Positions 26,963 through 33,549 of a stretch of DNA of 64,000 nucleotides are shown here, in pieces. Source of the stretch: JAWLDV01 sp046537975 (GTDB lineage Bacteria; Desulfobacterota; Desulfobulbia; Desulfobulbales; SURF-16). The position numbers and the translations under genes are program-made. Below the pieces are notes generated by a model. That model saw nothing but the letters and a program-made list of their open reading frames with translations. It did not search any database and was not told the origin of the DNA. The DNA lies in NCBI GenBank assembly GCA_046537975.1, contig JBKHJR010000002.1, positions 1 to 64,000 on the forward strand, written 5' to 3'. The first letter of the stretch is position 1. The number at the start of each line of letters is the position of its first letter.

Positions 26963-28225
26963 ATGCTGCCCTCCTATCTACATTGTTTCCAGTTCGACGT
27001 CAAAGCCGGTGACCCCGCCGCCAATCTGGCCCGGGTAAAAGAGGCGATGGCAGAGTTGAATCCGGCCGCCGGCGGCCTTCTTCTCCTGCCCGAGCTGTGG
27101 TCGGCAGGTTTTTCCTATGACCGTTTCGCCTGGCAGGGCCGGCAGACCGATTTCATTCTTGAGGAACTGGTTGTCGCTGCCGGAAAATACGGGGTTATGA
27201 TCGCCGGCACCCTGCCGGAAAAAGCGGCAGTCCGGGAAAAGGAACATTACTTCAATACCATGTTCTTCACCGGTCCCGAAGGGGTTATCGGCAGATACCG
27301 CAAGCAGCACCTTTTCCCTCCCCTGGCGGAGGAAAGATATTTTTCCCCCGGAGACCGGCCTGACCCTGTTTCCACGGATATGGGAGTGATCGGTGCTCTG
27401 GTCTGTTTTGATATCCGCTTTCCGGAGCTGGCCCGTTACCAGGTAAGGCAGGGGGCTGAACTTATCGTGGTTAGCGGCCAGTGGCCGGCCACCAGGCAGC
27501 AGCACTGGCAGACCCTGCTGCAGGCCAGGGCCATTGAAAACCAGGTTTATGTGGCGGCCTGTAATCGCTGCGGTGAGAGCGGAGGAACCCTTTACCAGGG
27601 AGGGTCCCTTATAATAGCCCCGGATGGCGCGATTATCCGGGAAGCAGGAGACCAGGAAGGCTGGTTCGGCTGCCCTCTGCAGAGCCAGGTTGTCCACAGG
27701 GCCAGAACCCTTTTTACCAGCGCCGGAAAATTTCCCTATTCCTTTTTCAGTAAAGACAAGATAGTTGAACCGGAGAGGCTGGTAAAGAAAGTGGACCTTA
27801 TGAAGCAGAACGGTTCCACAGTGGTTTTTACTAACGGTTGTTTTGATATCCTGCACGCAGGTCATGTCAGCTATCTGGAAGAGGCCAGAAAGGAAGGTGA
27901 CTGTCTGGTAGTGGGGGTTAACAGCGATTCCTCGGTCCAGGCCGTTAAAGGTCCCGGCCGGCCGGTAAACAGGGAGGAGAGCCGGGCCAGGGTACTTGCC
28001 GGACTTGAGTGTGTCGATTATGTGGTCATTTTCGAGGAAAAAACCCCTCTCCGGATAATAAAGAAAGTGCTCCCCCATGTCCTGGTCAAGGGTGCAGACT
28101 GGTCCCCGGAAAAGATAGTGGGAGCTGCGGAAGTGGAAGCCGTCGGCGGCCGGGTGAAAAATGTGGAGCTGGTGGCTGATCTGTCAACCAGCCATATTAT
28201 AAACAAGATTAAGGCTCAGGATTAG
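26963..28225 (+). CDS. Fusion: nitrilase-family amidase + RfaE2 D-glycero-beta-D-manno-heptose-1-phosphate adenylyltransferase
   Basis: One uninterrupted 420-residue frame with two complete domains. Residues 1-262 are a carbon-nitrogen hydrolase with the catalytic triad Glu44 (LLPELW), Lys114 (YRKQHLF) and Cys148 (LVCFDIRFPE), closest to omega-amidase/YafV-like enzymes. Residues about 265-418 are RfaE domain II: DKIVEPERL, TNGCFDILHAGH with HxGH at 298-301, VGVNSDSSV and DLSTSHIINKI. The second domain activates heptose-1-phosphate to ADP-heptose for LPS core. I see no stop or frameshift between domains and no strong internal start; the linker is only a few residues. RfaE2 is usually free-standing or fused to the kinase RfaE1, so this partner is unusual. 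Confidence 0.9.
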   Translation: MLPSYLHCFQFDVKAGDPAANLARVKEAMAELNPAAGGLLLLPELWSAGFSYDRFAWQGRQTDFILEELVVAAGKYGVMIAGTLPEKAAVREKEHYFNTMFFTGPEGVIGRYRKQHLFPPLAEERYFSPGDRPDPVSTDMGVIGALVCFDIRFPELARYQVRQGAELIVVSGQWPATRQQHWQTLLQARAIENQVYVAACNRCGESGGTLYQGGSLIIAPDGAIIREAGDQEGWFGCPLQSQVVHRARTLFTSAGKFPYSFFSKDKIVEPERLVKKVDLMKQNGSTVVFTNGCFDILHAGHVSYLEEARKEGDCLVVGVNSDSSVQAVKGPGRPVNREESRARVLAGLECVDYVVIFEEKTPLRIIKKVLPHVLVKGADWSPEKIVGAAEVEAVGGRVKNVELVADLSTSHIINKIKAQD

Positions 28226-28249
28226 ATCTGGTATTAACAGGATTAAGGA

Positions 28250-28744
28250 TCAGGAAGGACAGAGAAACTCCCAGCCTTTTTTGATCAGTTCATCTTTATC
28301 CAGACCAAGATCTCCGGCGAATTCTGCAAGTTCCTGACGGCTGCAGTTAAGGCATGATTCTTCCCCTTTTTCCATAACATCCTTCCATTCTCTCTCCAGA
28401 AAGGAAGTCAGGGCCCCTGCGGTCTTTTGCCTTACCTCCTCGATTTCAAGTCCCTCTTTCCGGGCATATTTTTTCAACCTCTGCCAATTGATAATGGATC
28501 TCTTCAGGCCCCGGTAAATGGTTTTATTTCTGTTTTTGGGATTAAGATCCCGCAGTATGATGAACATATATCTGCGGATAACCGCTTGCTTCATAAAAAG
28601 TTTATCCCGGAATTCAAGGTTGATTTCAGGTCCTTCCGGATCGTCGGTCAGAAAGTGGAGGGATTCGTAAAAAGACACCTCCGGCATCTCTCCGGAATGC
28701 TCGATCATTAAAATTTCGTCTTTCAGGATTTCTTGTTTATCCAT
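28250..28744 (-). CDS. Hypothetical protein, 164 residues
   Basis: Not recognised. A soluble, charged, mainly helical protein without signal peptide. Noticeable are MKQAVIRRYMFIILRDLNPK around residues 51-70 and a CLNC pair near residue 131 followed by QELAEFAGDLGLDKDELIK, which looks like a small helical end domain. One further Cys sits in the C-terminal CPS. It is convergent with the nitrilase-RfaE2 fusion, 25 bp away, and divergent from the FlgO-like genes. Frame length and codon use support a real gene; no function is assigned. Confidence 0.65.
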   Translation of the reverse strand: MDKQEILKDEILMIEHSGEMPEVSFYESLHFLTDDPEGPEINLEFRDKLFMKQAVIRRYMFIILRDLNPKNRNKTIYRGLKRSIINWQRLKKYARKEGLEIEEVRQKTAGALTSFLEREWKDVMEKGEESCLNCSRQELAEFAGDLGLDKDELIKKGWEFLCPS

Positions 28745-28926
28745 CAGGTCAGTCTGGTTAACTTCTTAATCTCCATTGCTTATTTCCGGCTCAGCCTTTG
28801 ACGGATCAGGTCTATATATTGAAAAAAAGAGGAGAAAGGGATTTTCCATTCAAGCAATAACAGTTATTTACCGATTACAACAATATAATTTCAAGATCTG
28901 ATTCAAGGAAACCAAATTCTAAAGGG

Positions 28927-28943
28927 CCCCCACCAGGCGGGGG
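28927..28943 (+). promoter_or_regulatory. GC hairpin just upstream of the first FlgO-like start
   Basis: CCCCC (28927-28931) and GGGGG (28939-28943) flank a 7-base loop; the ribosome-binding site AGGA begins a few bases later and the ATG is at 28955. It may influence translation initiation. No T-run, so it is not a terminator. Confidence 0.4.
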
Positions 28944-28954
28944 ACAGGATTATT

Positions 28955-29626
28955 ATGAGATACCGGATAAGTTTTTTACTTTCAACCATTTTTATTGCTC
29001 TTGCTCTCCAGATACCGGCTGCAGCCTTTGAAACAGGGGGCAGATCCACCGTCCCCGAATACATGCCTTCCCTTGAGCTTAATAAAATCAAATCAAGCCA
29101 TAACGGTTCCGGCGAGTTGACAGGTAATATAGAAAAGCTTGCCTCAACTCTATCCCGGAATATGGAATATCCTGATCCCTTCGCCGGAGATATAGCTGAC
29201 GGTCTGCTGGCGACCACTTTTGTTAAGCTCGATAACCTCTATTCCACTTCCTCCTTTGGCCGTTATCTTGCTGAACAGCTTATGACCGAATTCAGGCAGC
29301 TGGGCTATAATGTTATCGATGTCCGCAAGTCAAGAAGTCTTATGCTAAAAAAGCAGACCGGAGAATTCGGAATTTCCAGGGATTCATCTGAACTAAAAGA
29401 AGAAATTTCCGCCGACGGCATGCTCAGCGGCACCTATGTGGCAGGGCCGGAGGAAATTCTGGTAAATGCCAGAATTCTGGACAATAAAACAGGCAGACTT
29501 CTGGCCGGAGCTGTTGAACGTATCCCCCGAACCCCCTTAATTGATAAGATGCTGAAAAGAACTTCTTCAGCCGAGCAGGGAAAAGGAGGGGTCATGTACA
29601 TGAAAGAGCTGGGAGGGAGACCGTAA
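28955..29626 (+). CDS. FlgO family exported protein, copy 1
   Basis: 223 residues with a Sec signal peptide (MRYRISFLLSTIFIALALQI, cleavage after PAAA near residue 24). The FlgO domain (PF17680) covers about residues 85-200: FVKLDNLYSTSSFGRYLAEQ, GYNVIDVRKSR, TGEFGISRDSSELKEE and DGMLSGTYVAGPEEILVNAR. In Vibrio, FlgO is an outer-membrane flagellar protein, but FlgO-domain proteins also occur away from flagellar genes. No lipobox Cys is present, so it is probably soluble periplasmic or peripherally attached. It is followed 94 bp later by a second FlgO-type gene on the same strand. Confidence 0.82.
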   Translation: MRYRISFLLSTIFIALALQIPAAAFETGGRSTVPEYMPSLELNKIKSSHNGSGELTGNIEKLASTLSRNMEYPDPFAGDIADGLLATTFVKLDNLYSTSSFGRYLAEQLMTEFRQLGYNVIDVRKSRSLMLKKQTGEFGISRDSSELKEEISADGMLSGTYVAGPEEILVNARILDNKTGRLLAGAVERIPRTPLIDKMLKRTSSAEQGKGGVMYMKELGGRP

Positions 29627-29720
29627 AAAAGAATGACTTTCAAGATTAACCGGATAATGACCGAATAAAAAAAGTTGATATTGCCTGTGCAGCATAATCC
29701 GGAAATAAGGAAAGGAAAAA

Positions 29721-30428
29721 ATGAAATTAATATGTTTTCGAAATCTGTTGAACAGCTTACCGGTGGTTTTGTTCCTGGTATTTGTTGTTTCGCTGGTAAA
29801 TGCCAGTCCTGAAGCCGAGACTTCCAGGCAGAAGGGAGCATCAGCGGTTTCTGATGAGCAAGGCGATAAAGCCCGGGAGCTTCCGGAGTTGCGCCGGGAC
29901 CGTCAGTATGTTCCGAGTTCCCTACGCAGCCGGAGCACGGAAAAGATGATCTCGGATATATCCGGGAAGGCTGCCGGGAAAGTGTACCACGATTTAACGG
30001 ATAAGGAAGAAAATCTTACCGCCAAAGTAGCAGTGGTGGCGGCAGTACCTCTTTCCGACTTAAAACGGGAAACCGAATTCGGCAGGCTTATGGCCGAATA
30101 CCTGCTCACGGATCTTGCTGACCGGGGGATAAAAGTCACAGAACTTCGTCTCGGCAAAGAAATCCATATTCTGGCCCAAACCGGTGAGTTCATACTGTCC
30201 CGAAATATAGGGGAGCTTCCCAGGATATCCCGGAAACTGGATTATGTCCTGGTCTCGACTTTTAGTAATACCAGGAAGGAGCTTATAGTCCAGGGAAGGC
30301 TTGTCAATCTGGAAAATGGGCTGATTAAAACCTCTTGGCGAGATACCCTGCCCTTAAACCGGGAGATCCTGGGTCTTTTTAATAAGGTTCCGAAACCTCA
30401 TACAATTGCGGTAAAGCAGATGAATTAA
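29721..30428 (+). CDS. FlgO family exported protein, copy 2
   Basis: 235 residues with signal peptide (hydrophobic core PVVLFLVFVVSLVNA, cleavage near residue 28), then about 70 residues of charged, probably disordered linker, then a FlgO-like domain: VAVVAAVPLSDLKRETEFGR, DRGIKVTELRLGKEIHI, TGEFILSRNIGELPRI, LDYVLVSTFSNTRKELIVQGR. The order of elements parallels copy 1 but identity is low, so this is an old duplication. AAGGAAAGG precedes the ATG. The downstream gene is the acidic repeat protein, suggesting a three-gene group. Confidence 0.78.
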   Translation: MKLICFRNLLNSLPVVLFLVFVVSLVNASPEAETSRQKGASAVSDEQGDKARELPELRRDRQYVPSSLRSRSTEKMISDISGKAAGKVYHDLTDKEENLTAKVAVVAAVPLSDLKRETEFGRLMAEYLLTDLADRGIKVTELRLGKEIHILAQTGEFILSRNIGELPRISRKLDYVLVSTFSNTRKELIVQGRLVNLENGLIKTSWRDTLPLNREILGLFNKVPKPHTIAVKQMN

Positions 30429-30616
30429 TGATCCCTTTTCAGGGAGAACATTGTCTGAGGCTGATATGGAAAGCCTTTTAGGGAGCAGGACTAAATAGGA
30501 CCCACTGTTCCGGTATATCTTTGGGGGAAACCGAAAATCAACCGGTATGCCTATTAAATACCACATAAATGATAAGTGTTTGTTAATATTTAATATCATA
30601 TCAAGATAACACTATT

Positions 30617-32752
30617 ATGGTTGAAGAAAAAAATAATTCTACAGAAGACAGTGCTGAAGACCCCCTGGATCTGTCGGAAATAGAAGACCTTTTTGACGAT
30701 AATTTTTCCGGAGATGAGAAAATAGAAGAGGGAGAAAACATATCTGCCCCGGATTCGGAGAATCAGGTTCAGGATGACATAGATGCCTTGTTGGAAGGAA
30801 TTTCAGAAGATAATGGAGAAGAATGGGAAGAAGGGGACATAGACGCTGAAGGAGAAAGTGCGGCAGTAGAAGAAGAGGAAGGTGGTTCCGAAGAGGACGA
30901 AGCCACTGTGGAAGATCTCGATCAGGACAGTATAGATGCCCTCTTCAGTGAGTCAGGGATCAGCGGTGAAGAAGCGGAAGGAGAAGATATCCCGGCGGAA
31001 ACCGAAGAAGATAGAGATATAGACCAATCTTCAATAGATGCCCTGGTCTCCGGGGGGGATGAAGGGGAAGGAAGAGAGGAAAAAGACACACCTGCCCCGG
31101 AACCTGTGGTGGAGGAGGAAGGAGGGGAACTGGATCAGAACAGCATTGACGCCTTGTTCGGCGGGGAAGAAAAAGAAGAATCTGCGGTTTCTGGTCCTGA
31201 CGAGGAGGACGAAGAAGAAGAAGACGAGAAAGACGAGGAGGGAGAATATCTTGACGAGCTTTTTGCCGGTCTGGAAGAGGGTGAGGAGGAAAAGGCCTTT
31301 GTGGGTAATGACTTTGTTTTTGCGGAGGAAGTTGACAATGAGGCCGAAGAGGGCGAGATTGTAGAGATGAGAGACAATGATCAGGAACAGGCGGGCCCAG
31401 ACGAGAAATCCGCTGCAATGGCAGCGGCAGGTCAGGATGAAGCTGAGGGGCAGGCCCCTGAAAAAAATAAAGGGAAGACGACAAACCATGTCTCTTTATT
31501 AAAAAACAGAAAAGTTATGGCAGGCATAGGTGGTTTTCTGACTTTAATTATTGCCATCTGCCTTTATTTTCTCTTGAAAAACGGGGAAGGGGTTAAAGAA
31601 AGAAGTGACAGAGTAACCGAACCAGCCCGGCTAAATGAATCCGGGGATCAAAAAAACGGGAAAAAGGAAATTGTAAATTTTATTCCGGTGGCAAGGAACG
31701 CCAATTACAGGATAAATGAGGATGGAGACAGGCTCGGAATAATCCTGGAGGCGGTGGACCAGGATGATGACAATCTCACCTTTACAGTAACCAGGGAACC
31801 GGATTTCGGCAGACTGTCCGGCACTCCCCCTGATCTCACGTATCTGCCGGATGACGATTTTCCCGGCAGGGACAGTTTTAAATTCAAGGCTGGAGACGGG
31901 AAGGCCATAAGCAAGGAGGCTGAGGTGGTAATCAGCGGCCCTGACCTGGCTGAACTGGCAGCCCTTAGGAAAAAAGAGGAAGCCGAAAAAGAGGCAGATG
32001 AAGGGAAAAGGAGTAAAGAAGAAGAGGATAAATCACCTCAAATCACAAAATTGGTAGGAATACAACCACCTATCAAGGCATCGGATTTCACTTTTACTAC
32101 AAAAAGTACGGAAAGTGTGGTTATTGATCTCGCCGGCCACTGGGAGAAAATGAATCAAGGCGCCTATGACCGCACGGTTTTCAGCGAAATGAATACCACC
32201 GGCTTAAGGGGGTCAATCAAGCAGATTGATAAGGGGGTCTATCGTTATAAGCCGGATCCATTCTTTTCTGGGATTGAGACTATGGACTACCGGTTCAAAA
32301 AAAACGGGATAAGTTCACCAACCGCTTCAATAACCATAAAGGTGCCCCCTGGAGACCCGCCTCCGGAAATCCGTTTAGCAGAGATGAAGCTCCGGGAATA
32401 TAAGGTTGGGGAGACAGTGGTTATAGATGCCGGCCTGAGCCGCGATGATAAGAGAAAGTCCCTGAAGTTTGACTGGGATCAGGTTGAAGGAACTCCGGTC
32501 CGGATAAGAAAGGAAAATCAGGAGGGTTCAAAAATTTCCTTTATTATGCCTTCAGCTTTTTCCAACCAGCCTGATCCGGGACCGCGCCTAAAGCTGACAG
32601 TAGTAGATGACAACGGCCAAAGGGATACCAGATTTATAAAAATCAGGTCCGTATCCCTCCGGGGGTCAGCACTCTGGCGGGGTATTGACTTCAGATCCGC
32701 CGGGAACCCCCTAAAAGAGGGGAAAGATTCCGGCCGGCCTTACGGAAACTGA
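30617..32752 (+). CDS. Acidic membrane protein with repeated FliM-like IDALF motifs and tandem Ig-like domains
   Basis: 711 residues. Residues 1-290 are extremely Glu/Asp-rich, probably disordered, and contain a repeated short motif: LSEIEDLF (19-26), QDDIDALL (52-59), DQDSIDALF (102-110), DQSSIDALV (136-143), DQNSIDALF (173-181) and YLDELF (211-216). The motif resembles the LSQDEIDALL peptide at the FliM N-terminus that binds CheY-P. One transmembrane helix follows (about 301-320). The C-terminal 390 residues hold a cadherin-like/Big-type domain (NYRINEDGD to AEVVISG), a Glu/Lys-rich spacer, a second similar domain and a PKD-like domain (YKVGETVVIDAGLS to LKLTVVDDNG). Topology is probably acidic part inside, Ig-like part outside. 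Function unknown. Confidence 0.8.
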   Translation: MVEEKNNSTEDSAEDPLDLSEIEDLFDDNFSGDEKIEEGENISAPDSENQVQDDIDALLEGISEDNGEEWEEGDIDAEGESAAVEEEEGGSEEDEATVEDLDQDSIDALFSESGISGEEAEGEDIPAETEEDRDIDQSSIDALVSGGDEGEGREEKDTPAPEPVVEEEGGELDQNSIDALFGGEEKEESAVSGPDEEDEEEEDEKDEEGEYLDELFAGLEEGEEEKAFVGNDFVFAEEVDNEAEEGEIVEMRDNDQEQAGPDEKSAAMAAAGQDEAEGQAPEKNKGKTTNHVSLLKNRKVMAGIGGFLTLIIAICLYFLLKNGEGVKERSDRVTEPARLNESGDQKNGKKEIVNFIPVARNANYRINEDGDRLGIILEAVDQDDDNLTFTVTREPDFGRLSGTPPDLTYLPDDDFPGRDSFKFKAGDGKAISKEAEVVISGPDLAELAALRKKEEAEKEADEGKRSKEEEDKSPQITKLVGIQPPIKASDFTFTTKSTESVVIDLAGHWEKMNQGAYDRTVFSEMNTTGLRGSIKQIDKGVYRYKPDPFFSGIETMDYRFKKNGISSPTASITIKVPPGDPPPEIRLAEMKLREYKVGETVVIDAGLSRDDKRKSLKFDWDQVEGTPVRIRKENQEGSKISFIMPSAFSNQPDPGPRLKLTVVDDNGQRDTRFIKIRSVSLRGSALWRGIDFRSAGNPLKEGKDSGRPYGN

Positions 32753-32769
32753 TTTAGAATCAGAAAAGG

Positions 32770-33441
32770 TTACCATATATTTTTCAGGGCGGATATTCTA
32801 TCCTGATAATTCCCTTTAAAAACCGCTGAGCCTGCCACAAAGATATTGGCTCCTGCTTCTGATATCCGGCTGATGGTTTTCTCACTTACTCCGCCGTCTA
32901 TCTCTATCCCGGTAGCCAGCCCTTTTTCGGTAATCATCTTTTTCAGTTCCCTGATCTTGTCCAGGGAGGAAGAAATAAATGACTGCCCTCCGAAGCCCGG
33001 GTTTACACTCATGAGCATGACCAGATCAAGGTCTTCCAGTATATAATCCAGGGTGGTCAGGGAAGTCGCCGGATTGAGGACCGCCCCGGCTTTTTTGTCC
33101 ATGTCCCTGATTTTCTGGATGGTACGGTGAAGATGAGCTGCAGCCTCGACATGAACTGTTATCCAGTCCGCCCCGGCCTCGGCAAAGGCCTCTATATGCC
33201 GGTCCGGGTCAGAGATCATGAGGTGGACGTCCAGGGGAAGTCTGCTTATCTTCTTTATAGATGCGATTACAGGCGGGCCTATGGTGATATTGGGGACAAA
33301 GTGGCCGTCCATGACATCAACATGGATAGTATCAGCCCCGGCTTCGGTTACCTGTTCTATTTCTTCCTCCATTCTGGCAAAATTCGCAGAGAGGATGGAG
33401 GGGGCCAGTATCTTTTGGGAATTCAGTCTGTCTATATCCAT
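32770..33441 (-). CDS. rpe: Ribulose-phosphate 3-epimerase
   Basis: 223-residue TIM-barrel enzyme interconverting ribulose-5-phosphate and xylulose-5-phosphate in the pentose phosphate pathway. Signature pieces are APSILSANFARM, DTIHVDVMDGHFVPNITIGP (metal-binding His and Asp), VHLMISDPDRHI, MSVNPGFGGQSFI and EIDGGVSEKT. The start at ATG 33441 (MDIDRL) is preferred over the upstream ATG at 33486, which falls in the intergenic repeat; AAAGAG precedes it. Confidence 0.95.
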   Translation of the reverse strand: MDIDRLNSQKILAPSILSANFARMEEEIEQVTEAGADTIHVDVMDGHFVPNITIGPPVIASIKKISRLPLDVHLMISDPDRHIEAFAEAGADWITVHVEAAAHLHRTIQKIRDMDKKAGAVLNPATSLTTLDYILEDLDLVMLMSVNPGFGGQSFISSSLDKIRELKKMITEKGLATGIEIDGGVSEKTISRISEAGANIFVAGSAVFKGNYQDRISALKNIW

Positions 33442-33468
33442 AATCTCTTTATCCCTATAATGAGTATC

Positions 33469-33534
33469 TGAATCCGGGAGATTCAATTAACCTAATATTC
33501 TGGCGCTCCGCGCCGGACTCCTTACTGACCTCTG
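33469..33534 (-). repeat. Intergenic repeat, copy 3
   Basis: TGAATCCGGGAGATTCAAT (33469-33487) then AACCTAATAT and a TGGCGCTCCGCGCCGG segment (GCGC-rich hairpin), ending with TCCTTACTGACCTCTG (33519-33534). Same modules, more widely spaced, at 13596-13721. Confidence 0.65.
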
Positions 33535-33549
33535 ATCTCTGCCGGATGT

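Noticed and set aside
31030..31500. Several long antisense frames within the acidic repeat gene
   Set aside because: They are Ser/Pro/Phe-rich mirror images of the GAA/GAG-rich coding strand, with no start signals or domain content.
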